Part shown: piece by piece, positions 45,074-54,595 of the stretch
Position numbering within the stretch: position 1 is the stretch's first letter
Layout of the letters: each line of letters opens with the position of its first letter
From: UBA4782 sp034429195
Lineage (GTDB): Bacteria > Chloroflexota > Anaerolineae > Anaerolineales > Anaerolineaceae
Length of the DNA stretch: 64,000 nucleotides
NCBI GenBank assembly: GCA_034429195.1
Contig: DAOUGQ010000007.1
Coordinates: 1-64,000 of the forward strand
Reading direction: 5' to 3'
Program-made: the position numbers and the translations under genes
The notes under the pieces: model-generated
Told to the model about the DNA's origin: nothing
Seen by the model: the letters and a program-made list of their open reading frames with translations, nothing else
Databases searched by the model: none

Positions 45074-46333
45074 TTATTTCAGATATCCAGGAAAGTACGG
45101 TCCAAACAGGTATTCATTGATGTTATCAATATAGGTTTTAGTGCCATCAATGGAAATAAACCTACGTGTGGGTCTGCCATCGCGACCTTTCAGGGAAACG
45201 ACCTGACCATCAACCATTACCATTGCGACACCAAAGGTATCATCCATGGTCATTCCTTCGAGAGCATCTTTACCAACGGAATCCTGCCCCATGTCGATAG
45301 CCAATATATCGGCCTCGCGACCTACCTCTATTTTACCGGTATTTAGACCAAATAGATCAGCAGTATTACCCGTGCCCATTGCAATTGCCTGCGCGGGTGG
45401 AACATCATTGAATGCCGCCATTCGCATGGTCATTCTCTGAATACAATTCGGGTTCGCACCTTGGCCAGTAGGAGTATCTGAGCCAAATACGATCTTATCC
45501 AATTGACCCTTATCTGCCATATAGCGGCAAATCTTATCTGCCATCTTCTGATTGCCCACATAAACAAATTCTGCATAAGTAGATTGATCTCGTTCATCAA
45601 GGATGCGTTTGATATCTGCCCATGGAGCAGCTACAGAACCACCGTTAATGTGTGCATATTTATCTGGCGCATGCGCCAGAGCAATATCAGAAAAAACAGG
45701 GGATGATCCAGGAATAGAAGAAGGACCAATGTGGGTTGAAATCTTCATTCCATATTTTCGCGCCCAACCAATCATAGGTATAACATCTTCAGGAAGATAA
45801 GCACCGCCACCGCCGATTTCTGCAACCAACCAGACACCAGCCTCTGCCATTTCTTTGAAATCCTGCTCTACCATTCCACGCTGTAAGACAACTGCTCCAC
45901 CATGGAATTTCAAGAAGCCACCTGGGCGGAAATTATCAAAAACACGTTTGGCAAAAATAGCGGTAGCTTTTGCACCTAGCGGGTCATCAAAGAAACGGGG
46001 GTATCCCGGCCCCTGCTCTCCTTCGGAAATAATGGTAGTGATCCCGTACCACAAGTAACATTCCATCCAGTTAACTGTCTGACTCATTGGTCCATAATCA
46101 TCTACAGTGTTATGAACATGAGCGTCAATAAAACCAGGGCAGACTACCATTCCATCTACATCGATCACATGATCTGCACCAACTGAACTAAGATTTTTAC
46201 CGATATCTGTAATATAGCCGTTCTTTACTAAAATAGAATCAGCATCCAGAATTCCCTTGTGGAAATCACCAGAAACAAGGGGGCCAATATTTTTGATCAA
46301 AACTGTTCCAGGAAAACGTCTGTCAATAGGCAT
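45074..46333 (-). CDS. Enamidase-like amidohydrolase
   Basis: 419 residues from the ATG at 46333, which has GGAGG five bases upstream. Amidohydrolase motifs: VCPGFIDAHVHNTVDDYGP, a central GGGGAYLPEDVIPMIGWARKYGMKISTHIGPSS (metal-ligand His), and FGSDTPTGQG with the catalytic Asp. The pattern resembles Eubacterium barkeri enamidase, which opens the tetrahydronicotinate ring, but substrate specificity is not certain. It is monocistronic with its own terminator, next to the deaminase gene, and so probably belongs to N-heterocycle breakdown. Confidence 0.75.
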   Translation of the reverse strand: MPIDRRFPGTVLIKNIGPLVSGDFHKGILDADSILVKNGYITDIGKNLSSVGADHVIDVDGMVVCPGFIDAHVHNTVDDYGPMSQTVNWMECYLWYGITTIISEGEQGPGYPRFFDDPLGAKATAIFAKRVFDNFRPGGFLKFHGGAVVLQRGMVEQDFKEMAEAGVWLVAEIGGGGAYLPEDVIPMIGWARKYGMKISTHIGPSSIPGSSPVFSDIALAHAPDKYAHINGGSVAAPWADIKRILDERDQSTYAEFVYVGNQKMADKICRYMADKGQLDKIVFGSDTPTGQGANPNCIQRMTMRMAAFNDVPPAQAIAMGTGNTADLFGLNTGKIEVGREADILAIDMGQDSVGKDALEGMTMDDTFGVAMVMVDGQVVSLKGRDGRPTRRFISIDGTKTYIDNINEYLFGPYFPGYLK

Positions 46334-46562
46334 TGGAACCTCCAGTAAAATTGTTGATGATATCAAATTTTTAGGGGTAAAAGTTATTAAAATAATAAAA
46401 TTTCGATATTTCAATTACTAGTGACAAATGTCATATCTTAAGAAAGCTGCGCAAAATGTCCCAAAAACCCTACAGATTTCCTTGATTTTGCATTTCGGTT
46501 TTGTTCTATAATTTTTATTAAGTTTGATTTGTTTTACATATTTTTCTTTAAAGAATATTTTT

Positions 46563-47033
46563 ATGAAAAGACAACAGATCTTAGAAAAAATCGATGGGGC
46601 TTGGCATGATTTCGTTGATTCCTTCACCGGGTTATCCGAATCAGAGATGCTACAAGCAGGGGTGACAGGTGAGTGGTCTGTAAAAGACATCATTGCCCAC
46701 GTGAATACGTGGGAAGAGGAAGCTCTGAAGTATTTACCCGAAATACTGAAAGGCACACGATTACCACGATATTCCGCAATGTATGGAGGGATCGATTCTT
46801 TCAACGCGTTAATGACTGAGCAAAAACGCACCCTTACCTTATCGGAGACTCTTGCTAGATTGCTTGACACACATGATAAACTGATCGCATATTTGCAGAA
46901 AATTCCCGATGAGGAATTTCGTTCTGGTAGCCGAATCTTGAAAAGGATCCAATGGGATACCTATACCCATTACCCCATGCATTCGCAAGCCATCCGAGCC
47001 TGGAGAGAAAGTTTATTTAAGAAAAATTCGTAA
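46563..47033 (+). CDS. DinB/DfsB-like four-helix protein
   Basis: 156 residues from the ATG at 46563. The string VTGEWSVKDIIAHVNTWEEEAL (residues ~33-54) carries the His expected for the DinB/ClbS-DfsB metal-binding four-helix family, with a later His pair in YTHYPMHSQAIRAW. Family members include thiol-transferases and the colibactin self-resistance protein ClbS. Role unknown. Divergent to the enamidase-like gene with ~230 bp between, which is AT-rich without a clear operator. Confidence 0.78.
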   Translation: MKRQQILEKIDGAWHDFVDSFTGLSESEMLQAGVTGEWSVKDIIAHVNTWEEEALKYLPEILKGTRLPRYSAMYGGIDSFNALMTEQKRTLTLSETLARLLDTHDKLIAYLQKIPDEEFRSGSRILKRIQWDTYTHYPMHSQAIRAWRESLFKKNS

Positions 47034-47047
47034 AATAATTCGCTTTT

Positions 47048-47082
47048 AAAGACGGATTTTCTCAAAGAGAAAATCCGTCTTT
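47048..47082. terminator. Bidirectional terminator
   Basis: AAAGACGGATTTTCTC and GAGAAAATCCGTCTTT form a 16-bp perfect stem with a 3-nt AAA loop, bounded by A and T tracts on the two sides. It lies between the convergent ends of the DinB-like gene (47033) and the HAD gene (47109) and can serve both. Confidence 0.88.
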
Positions 47083-47108
47083 ATCATAGTAAATACTACT
47101 TTGTTTGC

Positions 47109-48539
47109 TTATACCTTAAGGATTTTTACATCCAATAAATCTGAAAATTTTTGAATATAGAAATCTGCTTTTGCATTCTTATCGTAATTATAGGCGATGG
47201 TAGCCATCCCTGATTCACGCGCACCTTTCAATTCTGAGGCCTTATGTCCAACAAATACAGCTTCATCAGCCAGCAAGCCTACTTTTCGATAAGCTTCCTC
47301 ATAGATTAATGAAGCAGGTTTTCGAATTCCCATTTCTTTTGAACTGACGAACGAATCAAAAACATTTCCAAAGCCTGCCGCTGTGAACCAATCCAATTTG
47401 ACCTGTATCGGGGTAGCTGTATCAGAGATGATACCAAGAATGAAACCTTTTTTCTTTAATGCCTTTAGAGTCTCTGGAACTCCTTCGATGATCTCCACGG
47501 TTGTGGCATCACGAACCATTGCGGCAATTCCTTCAGCCAAAATACCCGGATCAGTTACACCATATAAACGGATCACTTTCTCGTAAAAATCATACCGGTC
47601 GATCGTACCATGAAATGCCAGATCTTTTAATTTTCTCTTTTCTGCCCGTACATCAACTTTCGCTTGCAGTTTATATTTTGAGATGAACCGTTTCATATTC
47701 ATCTCTTTATGGGGTTTATAGTACAGAATATTGCCCGCATCGAAGAAAATCCCTTTTATTTTGCATTTCTTGCCAGATCGATTATTATACTTATTCTTTT
47801 CAAGCTCTTTCTCAAGGATTGGAATGAGCTCTTGCATATTATCAATGATGGCATCAGGAATGGCTCCGACATCAGGTTCTCCATCATCATAAGGATGGCG
47901 AATCTGGATCGCCAGACGAAAACCAGATCGGGTAGCTCCAAGGATATCGCGGTTGATCTTATCTCCAACGTATATAATGCTTCCAGTAGGTAAATTCTTT
48001 AATCGTGCGGCATGATAAAAAATGGATGGGTCTGGTTTTCGATGGCCAAATTCGGATGACAGGACAATTGGATTGAAATATTGATCAATATTGTACTTTT
48101 TAAGGGTATAAGGAACCTGGCTCAAGCTATGGGTATTGCTGATGCATCCAATTGCGAGCCCCATGGATCTGATCTTTTCCAACACTGCTGGGATTTCAGG
48201 TCGCATCTCTCTCGAAAAGTATCTAGTTTCGTAAAGAAAACTTAACTCTTCAGAAATATTAGCCAGGGCATCTTCAGAAATTCCCTGATCCTTGAAAACA
48301 TACTTCGACCAAATTTCTCGGGTGGGTAATTCGATGAACGATTGCCGATTCCATTTTTGATAGATTGAGATTCCTGTTGAGATGATCTCCCGCAATTCAT
48401 CATCTCCAATGCTCAATTGAATACCAGCCTTCTGCAAACAAAGGCGAAATGGTTGGATATCAAAAAGCTTTGACTCTGAAGTAAGCCGGAAGGTCTCTAA
48501 TGTACCACCAACATCAAAGAATACTGCGCTTAATTTCAT
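47109..48539 (-). CDS. Tandem HAD-superfamily hydrolase (two fused domains)
   Basis: 476 residues made of two full HAD modules. Domain 1 (1-235): nucleophile SAVFFDVGGTLE, ISNTHSLSQ (motif II), KPDPSIFY and YVGDKINRDILGA. Domain 2 (~260-476): KGIFFDAGNILY, ISDTATPIQ, RKPASLIYEEA, FVGHKASELKGA. In both, the usual second Asp of DxD is Gly, and in domain 2 motif IV lacks the GDxxxD form (VGHKASE), so domain 2 may be weak or regulatory. The domains are recognisably alike but clearly diverged. Last gene before the terminator. Confidence 0.85.
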   Translation of the reverse strand: MKLSAVFFDVGGTLETFRLTSESKLFDIQPFRLCLQKAGIQLSIGDDELREIISTGISIYQKWNRQSFIELPTREIWSKYVFKDQGISEDALANISEELSFLYETRYFSREMRPEIPAVLEKIRSMGLAIGCISNTHSLSQVPYTLKKYNIDQYFNPIVLSSEFGHRKPDPSIFYHAARLKNLPTGSIIYVGDKINRDILGATRSGFRLAIQIRHPYDDGEPDVGAIPDAIIDNMQELIPILEKELEKNKYNNRSGKKCKIKGIFFDAGNILYYKPHKEMNMKRFISKYKLQAKVDVRAEKRKLKDLAFHGTIDRYDFYEKVIRLYGVTDPGILAEGIAAMVRDATTVEIIEGVPETLKALKKKGFILGIISDTATPIQVKLDWFTAAGFGNVFDSFVSSKEMGIRKPASLIYEEAYRKVGLLADEAVFVGHKASELKGARESGMATIAYNYDKNAKADFYIQKFSDLLDVKILKV

Positions 48540-48589
48540 TCCAATCCATCCTTTATATCTTCACGAATAAAGCGAATTAATACTGCAGA

Positions 48590-49807
48590 TTATTTCAATC
48601 CATTCACTGAGTCTTTCTGGATCAAATCTGATAGTGCAGGTAAAATTTCAAGCGCATCACCCACTATGCCAAGGTCGGCTTCTTTAAAAATTGCGGCTTC
48701 TGGATCTTTGTTAATGGCAACAACGGTTTTCGACGAGCTCATGCCCACGATATGTTGGATTGCCCCGCTAATACCAGCCGCAATATATAACTCTGGGCCC
48801 ACGGTAGTACCAGATTGACCCACCTGAATGGTATGTGATATCCATCCTTGCTCAACAATCGCACGTGACCCTGCCATTACGCCACCCAACTGTGCAGCCA
48901 GTTTGCGCAGTATTTCCAGATTGGCGGCTTTTTGTAAACCTCTACCCCCAGAGACAATCACCCTTGCATCCTCTATACTGGCCGCATTTTCGTTTTCTGA
49001 ATAATCTTTCTCCACCACTCTTGTACGGATAGCTGCCTTGTTCAAAGTGACAGAAAAATTTTCAACAACAGCCTTTCGATTCAAATCACGTTCTTGTGCT
49101 GAGAATACATTTGGGCGTACCGTGGCAGTCTGCGGACGGCTATATGGTGTGATTATCGATGCCATGATATTCCCGCCAAATGCCGGGCGGGTTTGTACCA
49201 GTTGGTTCTGATCATCAATTTCCAATCCGGTACAATCAGCGGTCAGGCCTAATTTTAACCGCGCTGCCACCCTGGGAGCAAAATCACGTCCATGTGGTGT
49301 TGCTCCATACAACACAACCGCTGGTTTCTTGGCGGTGATCACTGCACACATCACATTGGTAAAGCCATCTGTCGAATACGAAGCCAGCAGATCATGTTGG
49401 CATAAAATAATCTTATCTGCTCCGAATTGACCTAGCAACTCTAAATCCAATGCTGTCGAACCAGTCAGTACAACCGCCACAAGCTCTTCTTCCAGCCTGT
49501 CAGCCAGAGAACGCCCTTTGCCCAACAGTTCCAACGCTACCTTTTTGGGACGAATAGCATCCTGATTTTCCTCCAACTCGATCCAGACATAAACCCCTTT
49601 ATATTGCGCCAACTCTTCACGGGAAGCCTGTTTTCGCTCGATGGAAAGCACTTTGAACCGGCAGATGTTGATACATGCTCCACACAGGGTGCATTGTTCA
49701 TCGCTCTTGAGCAACCCATTTTCGAAAGATAATGCCCCAAAAGGACAATTTTTTATACACAGGCTGCATTTCGTGCACCGTTCATGATCAATGATCAACA
49801 TCTCCAT
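48590..49807 (-). CDS. etfA: Electron transfer flavoprotein alpha subunit with ferredoxin domain
   Basis: 405 residues. An N-terminal two-cluster ferredoxin domain has ERCTKCSLCIKNCPFGAL and EQCTLCGACINICRF (residues 8-55). The EtfA part follows (VYVWIELEENQ..., ADCTGLEIDDQNQLV), with the FAD-binding C-terminus SGGRGLQKAANLEIL, VGQSGTTVGPELYIAAGISGAIQH and AINKDPEAAIFKEADLGIVGD. EtfA proteins with such a ferredoxin extension occur in electron-bifurcating complexes such as LctBCD. Encoded with EtfB and a 2-hydroxyacid dehydrogenase-like enzyme. Confidence 0.92.
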   Translation of the reverse strand: MEMLIIDHERCTKCSLCIKNCPFGALSFENGLLKSDEQCTLCGACINICRFKVLSIERKQASREELAQYKGVYVWIELEENQDAIRPKKVALELLGKGRSLADRLEEELVAVVLTGSTALDLELLGQFGADKIILCQHDLLASYSTDGFTNVMCAVITAKKPAVVLYGATPHGRDFAPRVAARLKLGLTADCTGLEIDDQNQLVQTRPAFGGNIMASIITPYSRPQTATVRPNVFSAQERDLNRKAVVENFSVTLNKAAIRTRVVEKDYSENENAASIEDARVIVSGGRGLQKAANLEILRKLAAQLGGVMAGSRAIVEQGWISHTIQVGQSGTTVGPELYIAAGISGAIQHIVGMSSSKTVVAINKDPEAAIFKEADLGIVGDALEILPALSDLIQKDSVNGLK

Positions 49808-49890
49808 CCCCTTTCATTTTTACTTAACCATTTATGTCGTAAGTTTTGTAATTCCATAACAACATATCTTTTTCTTCCCCGATTGAACGA

Positions 49891-50691
49891 TCAGGAAATG
49901 AATTTTCGTTTTTTCAGGAATGCGAAAATCTCCTGAGCTGCTTGAACCGGTTCGACATTTTGGATCAATTGGTTGCTTTTCTTTTGTGGAGGCGGGAACA
50001 CCTTGACTACCTGTGTAAAAGAACCTTTCAATCCTAACTCCTCTTCTGAAAATGGTAGCTCGTTTGAAGAGACGACCCGGATGGGTTTGTGCCTTGATTC
50101 GATCACGTCGCGAAAAGATGGTGCTCTTCGAACAACTTCCCCTTTACTGAAAGTTACCAGCGCGGGCAGAGAAGCCTCAAGAACCTCATACCCCCTTTCC
50201 ACTTCCCGCTTCACCCGGATTTGTTTTCTGTTCACACTTAGTACTGCTTCAACCCCATAAGTAATTTGCGGTAGCCCAAGGATTTCTGCAATTTCTGGTC
50301 CTACCTGGGCAGTATCGCCATCGATTGCCTGTTTACCTACCAGGATCAGATCAAAGTCAGGTATCGTGAATCGGATTGATTCTGCCAGAGTGAGAGCTGT
50401 TGCCCACGTATCTGCCCCAGCGAATTTCCGGTCAGTCACCAAAACACCTTCATCTGCTCCCAGCTCCAGGCTGCGTAACAATACACTTTTTGCCTGTGGA
50501 GGTCCCATCGTAATCGCGGTGATGTGCACATTTTCGTTTGCCTGTCTGATCCTGACAGCATGATCGAGCGCGTATTCGCAGAACGGGTTTAGAATAGACT
50601 TCACTCCTTCACGGATAAGAGTGCCTGTTACAGGATCGACCTGTACATTGGTTACTTCGGGAACCTGTTTTACACAAACGACGATCTTCAT
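49891..50691 (-). CDS. etfB: Electron transfer flavoprotein beta subunit
   Basis: 266 residues: MKIVVCVKQVPEVTNVQVDP at the start, NPFCEYALDHAVRIRQ, ITMGPPQAKSVLLRSLELGADEGVLVTD, LVGKQAIDGDTAQVGPEIAEILGLPQ. EtfB binds AMP or, in bifurcating forms, a second FAD; the longer helical regions fit the latter but do not prove it. Its ATG overlaps the end of the dehydrogenase gene by 4 bp (ATGA), indicating tight coupling. Confidence 0.93.
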   Translation of the reverse strand: MKIVVCVKQVPEVTNVQVDPVTGTLIREGVKSILNPFCEYALDHAVRIRQANENVHITAITMGPPQAKSVLLRSLELGADEGVLVTDRKFAGADTWATALTLAESIRFTIPDFDLILVGKQAIDGDTAQVGPEIAEILGLPQITYGVEAVLSVNRKQIRVKREVERGYEVLEASLPALVTFSKGEVVRRAPSFRDVIESRHKPIRVVSSNELPFSEEELGLKGSFTQVVKVFPPPQKKSNQLIQNVEPVQAAQEIFAFLKKRKFIS

Positions 50692-52334
50692 TCAGCCTCC
50701 CTTTCTGTGAACATATCGTTTGGGTTGAATATTCCATCAGGATCAAAAGCCATTTTTACATTTCGCATCTGCCTTATCTGGTCAGGCGAGAACATCAATC
50801 TCAGAAATTTTGCTTTGATCTTACCGATACCATGTTCTGCGGAAACTGAACCGCCGAGCTCTACAACCCTTTTTGCGAAAGATTGATATAACTCCATCCC
50901 TTGATCCAGCTCACCAACCGTTCGGGGAAGGATATTGACATGGATATGATTGTTCCCTATATGCCCAAAAGCATACCATTCAAGTTGTAGACGTTCACAA
51001 TTCGTTTTGTAAAGCTGCCATATTTCTGGTAAATACTCATCAGGTACTGCCATATCAGTTCCCAGTTTATGAAGTTCGGGGATCTGCTTCTTTCTCTCTG
51101 CAATGATGCTATTGATGGTTTCGGGAACCATATGTCGGAATACTTTAAATCTATCCAACTCTCTGCTCTCATAACCAGCCCATGAATTGGCAATATCCGC
51201 CCCACAACTGGAGATTGTATTAACAAGAATGCTGTAATCCATATCACTGGCACATGAATCAAAGCTCATTTCGAAAAAAATGGCAGCCTTTGCTGTATTG
51301 GGGATGATCGGCATTCCTACAGTAGAAGGTTCAACTTTTTGTAACTCGCGCAACAAATTGAGCGCATTTCCCGAGTAGAACTCTAGAAAATCCAACTGTA
51401 ATCGTTTTTCAGATCGCAGTGCCTGAGTTAATTCGATTGCCTGCTCATCTGAATCCAGAAATTGGATGATCGAGATTTTCTCTTCTCGTTTCAGCAAAGC
51501 GACTTCGACACGGGTAACCACACCCAAAATCCCTTCACATCCGATGAACAGGTCGATCAGATCCATTTGAGAAGCCGTATATAACCCTGCTGCGCTTTTA
51601 GTTTTTGGCAAAGGATAATCGGGAATGGTAACAGGAATTGCTTCACCCCGCGAATCCCAGATGATGAACTGGCCGGCTGGTGAGGCAAAATATTTCCCTC
51701 GCGGGATATCCAAATACTCACCATTCGCCAGAAACATGCGGATCCCCCTGACCCATGCTCTGGTAGGTCCATACCGGTAGGTACGTGCACCAGAAGCGTT
51801 GGTTACCACCGAACCACCCAGCGAAGCACTCATTTCGGTAGGATCTGGTGGATAAAAAAAGCTATCGTGATCATTCTTGAAACGCTGGTATTCGCTCTGT
51901 ACCCAGGCGTCTTCGCTCTTTTCTAGCGACGGAAATTGCTTGAGCCGGAGCATATTCTCTAGAGCTTTCAGACTCACGCTGGTTTGAGCACAAACTCTCC
52001 ATTCTTCAGCTTTGGGTTCATAATAGATCGCTTCCACCTTGTCCATGTACTCCAAAGAAACCAGTGCACCTCCCTGAGGAACGCACCCACCCACAAGACC
52101 AGTCCGGGCACCCGCAAAGGTAAGCTTGATCTTCTGTCGGTGCATTTCACGAATCACTGCAGCTAATTCTGCTTCACTCTTTGGGAAGAAAAGATAGTCG
52201 AAAGGTCCAGCAGATAGCCTGGATTCATCGGAAAGGTATGTTGGATATTCGCTTTTGATATTTTCAAAACCATGAACACACTTAACCTGATTAATATCTA
52301 CAACAGGTGCTGATTTCGTTTGAATTTCATGCAT
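50688..52334 (-). CDS. FAD-linked 2-hydroxyacid dehydrogenase (GlcD/LctD-like)
   Basis: 548 residues of the vanillyl-alcohol-oxidase-like FAD family. The FAD domain includes FAGARTGLVGGCVPQGG and PPDPTEMSASLGGSVVTNASGARTYRYGP; FIGCEGILGVVTRVEVALL precedes the cap domain; the substrate/FAD end is FGHIGNNHIHVNILP with SAEHGIGKIKAKFLR. Relatives oxidise D-lactate, glycolate or other 2-hydroxyacids. It is about 80 residues longer than LctD, from inserts around residues 130-160 and in the N-terminus. With EtfAB it probably sends electrons to NAD+ by confurcation with ferredoxin. Substrate could be a sugar acid of this operon. Confidence 0.88.
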   Translation of the reverse strand: MHEIQTKSAPVVDINQVKCVHGFENIKSEYPTYLSDESRLSAGPFDYLFFPKSEAELAAVIREMHRQKIKLTFAGARTGLVGGCVPQGGALVSLEYMDKVEAIYYEPKAEEWRVCAQTSVSLKALENMLRLKQFPSLEKSEDAWVQSEYQRFKNDHDSFFYPPDPTEMSASLGGSVVTNASGARTYRYGPTRAWVRGIRMFLANGEYLDIPRGKYFASPAGQFIIWDSRGEAIPVTIPDYPLPKTKSAAGLYTASQMDLIDLFIGCEGILGVVTRVEVALLKREEKISIIQFLDSDEQAIELTQALRSEKRLQLDFLEFYSGNALNLLRELQKVEPSTVGMPIIPNTAKAAIFFEMSFDSCASDMDYSILVNTISSCGADIANSWAGYESRELDRFKVFRHMVPETINSIIAERKKQIPELHKLGTDMAVPDEYLPEIWQLYKTNCERLQLEWYAFGHIGNNHIHVNILPRTVGELDQGMELYQSFAKRVVELGGSVSAEHGIGKIKAKFLRLMFSPDQIRQMRNVKMAFDPDGIFNPNDMFTEREAE

Positions 52335-52410
52335 AATTTTGATAACTCCAAATTAATGGTACCTGGGTTTTTATCTCTGGATGCACAGGTCAGAAAATAT
52401 CATAATCTCA

Positions 52411-53229
52411 TCAGCCAAGTTGCGCCAGTACGGTTTGTAGATAGGTGATGGATTCCCTCGCAGCAGTCTCCGCATCAGGTTTGGGCAAAAATTCACCTGA
52501 GATGAATCCATGATATCCCGTTTTGGATAGCGACCTTATGATCGAAGGAAAATCCAGATGTCCCTTGCCAGGATACCAACGGTTTGAGTCAGCCACATGA
52601 AAATGAAAGATTCTTTTTCCACACAATTGGATGCTTTCTTCGATAACTGGTTCTTCGATATTCATATGGAAAGTATCAAGAAGTAATCCGAAATTTTCTT
52701 CCCCTACCTGCTCGATAAGATTCAACCCTTCTATAGAAGTGTTGATCAGAGTTGTCTCATATCGGTTTATTGGCTCAAGTGCCAATCGAATTCCATGGGG
52801 TAAAGCTGCCCTACTGCATTCTCGCAGTGCCTGATACAGCCATTCCATCGCCTGCACGTGTTCCACCCCGGGTTTGACGATGCCTCGCACCAGCCCGATA
52901 ATAATCACGGCGTTAAAACGTGCTGCAACAGGAATATGGCTTTTAATTCGTTCAATCGCTGCCTGCCGGATATCAATATCCGGATCGGTAAAAGATAACC
53001 CTTCCTCATTCCATGCCTGCCCGGTACCAATTGCCGGTACCTGCAATCCATGCTGCCTAACGAGGTGAGACAACCCATCCAGGTCGACAAATCTGGGATC
53101 ACGGATCGCCAACTCCACCCCTTGATATCCCATTGCAGCAATATTTACCATATTCTTTTCCAATGAACCAGAAAGACTGGCAGCCTGAAATTGCGTCTGG
53201 TGTGTCGAAAGGACAATTGAAAGTTTCAT
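52411..53229 (-). CDS. iolO: Hyi-family sugar isomerase/epimerase, probable 5-keto-L-gluconate epimerase
   Basis: 272 residues of the xylose-isomerase-like TIM barrel (Hyi family): GYQGVELAIRDPRFVD, LALEPINRYETTLINTSIEGLNLIEQ, FGLLLDTFHMNIEE (metal Glu/Asp), FHVADSNRWYPGKGHLDFPSIIR and GFISGEFLPKPD. In Thermotoga, IolO of this family converts 5-keto-L-gluconate to D-tagaturonate, and it is encoded with IolM and IolN as here. The specific call depends on this neighbourhood. Confidence 0.78.
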   Translation of the reverse strand: MKLSIVLSTHQTQFQAASLSGSLEKNMVNIAAMGYQGVELAIRDPRFVDLDGLSHLVRQHGLQVPAIGTGQAWNEEGLSFTDPDIDIRQAAIERIKSHIPVAARFNAVIIIGLVRGIVKPGVEHVQAMEWLYQALRECSRAALPHGIRLALEPINRYETTLINTSIEGLNLIEQVGEENFGLLLDTFHMNIEEPVIEESIQLCGKRIFHFHVADSNRWYPGKGHLDFPSIIRSLSKTGYHGFISGEFLPKPDAETAARESITYLQTVLAQLG

Positions 53230-53276
53230 ATTATTCCAAAAGAATATTTAATTCCGAAGAGTACGATATATCATTT

Positions 53277-53325
53277 CGAGCGTAGCAGTTAACCTCTGTC
53301 TGCTGTTTTTGTTCTGCTACGCTCG
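53277..53325. repeat. Inverted repeat between iolM-like and iolO-like genes
   Basis: CGAGCGTAGCAG (53277-53288) is perfectly complementary to CTGCTACGCTCG (53314-53325), with a 25-nt loop rich in T and G. It occupies the 134-bp gap inside an otherwise tight operon. It could be an mRNA-stabilising or processing hairpin or a small repeated element. Confidence 0.7.
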
Positions 53326-53363
53326 TCATGATGAATAAAACTCTGGTACCTTTTACCAGGTCT

Positions 53364-54560
53364 TTATGCAATATATGTGATCTTGCATTCTGACCTATCA
53401 GTTTGCAGCTTAATAATGTTCTCTGGCAATTCGTGTAAACTCACCTTCTTTGTGCTCATTATGGTCATGTCCATCCCAGATGCCATACATTCGATCACAC
53501 GTGGGAATGTACCATGTCCAGAATGACCCTGTGCACCGATGATGCAGGCTCGTCTTACCTGCAATACTTCACCGGTTACCGGCATTTTGGCTTCAGCGCG
53601 GGCAGTTACCACCACTTTGCTATTCAGGGTTCTCCCCTCCCAAATCACACGTTCGATACCTGGGTAAACCACAGTTGGTAACCCTGTTGCTTCCATGAAA
53701 AGATCAGCACCCATGCCGTCAGTGATCTCCAGCACTCTTTCGGCGAAATCTTCTTTCATTGGATTGACATGATAGTCTGCACCCAGCTTCAACGCCATCT
53801 GTGCCCGGTTTTCCTGCGTCTCGGAGATAATTACCTTGGAAGCACCCGCCCGTTTAAGGATGGCACAGGCAGCAAGGCCCACAGGACCCCCACCCAGTAT
53901 GACCACCCGGTCACCAGGGCGAATGCCACCGCCTCGTTCAATGACTGCGTTATACGCCACACAGGTTGGTTCCACCAGGCTGCCCGCTACAAATATATCT
54001 TTATCATCTTTATACATTGCCCGCATCGGATCAAGACTCCACAAGGTTCGGGCAGGCACCACGATATATTTGGTGAAAGCGCCATTCACATTGAATCCAA
54101 TTTCATTCAATCTTTCACAATGGTTTGGCCAGCCATCTGCGCAAGGCTTACACTGCCCACACCATAGCATTTCCTCTGTGGTGACAGCTTCTCCACCTTT
54201 GAATGGTTTATTCGTTTTCTTGTCGAGAGCTTTCTTGCCAGCTTCCACTACCACGCCTGAAAGCTCATGCCCTAAAATGCTGGGGAAACCAGTCAATCCA
54301 GGATAGAAGATATATCCATCCTTTTCCGCCTGAGCCATGTGTACATCCGAACCACAGATACCACAGGCTTTTACTTCCAACAATACTTCATCATCACCCG
54401 GGGTAGGAATATCATATTCGCGGATTTCCAACCTTGGATTTCGCCATACCTGGCTGCCAAGATATGTCTGCCTTCCTTCGATGTCCTTTACACCCAGCTT
54501 AAATCCAGGTTTGGGATCCCAATCTGCAACCAGCGTCAATCCTTCCATTTTGCCCTTCAT
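53364..54560 (-). CDS. iolM: Zinc-dependent dehydrogenase, probable scyllo-inosose 3-dehydrogenase
   Basis: 398 residues of the medium-chain zinc dehydrogenase family: catalytic zinc GICGSDVHMAQAE and GHELSGVVVEAG, structural-zinc region LWCGQCKPCADGWPNHCERL, and NAD site VVILGGGPVGLAACAILKRAG. The ~30-residue N-terminal extension and overall length match Thermotoga IolM, which oxidises scyllo-inosose to the 3-dehydro compound. It follows an IolN-type and an IolG-type gene. AGGAGG before the ATG supports the start. Confidence 0.82.
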   Translation of the reverse strand: MKGKMEGLTLVADWDPKPGFKLGVKDIEGRQTYLGSQVWRNPRLEIREYDIPTPGDDEVLLEVKACGICGSDVHMAQAEKDGYIFYPGLTGFPSILGHELSGVVVEAGKKALDKKTNKPFKGGEAVTTEEMLWCGQCKPCADGWPNHCERLNEIGFNVNGAFTKYIVVPARTLWSLDPMRAMYKDDKDIFVAGSLVEPTCVAYNAVIERGGGIRPGDRVVILGGGPVGLAACAILKRAGASKVIISETQENRAQMALKLGADYHVNPMKEDFAERVLEITDGMGADLFMEATGLPTVVYPGIERVIWEGRTLNSKVVVTARAEAKMPVTGEVLQVRRACIIGAQGHSGHGTFPRVIECMASGMDMTIMSTKKVSLHELPENIIKLQTDRSECKITYIA

Positions 54561-54595
54561 GTTTTCCTCCTTTTGAAATTATTGCGAAAACAGAC

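Noticed and set aside
46418..46870. 150-codon minus-strand frame opposite the DinB-like gene
   Set aside because: It lies mostly antisense to a gene with clear family motifs, has no ribosome site, and its sequence looks like no protein family.
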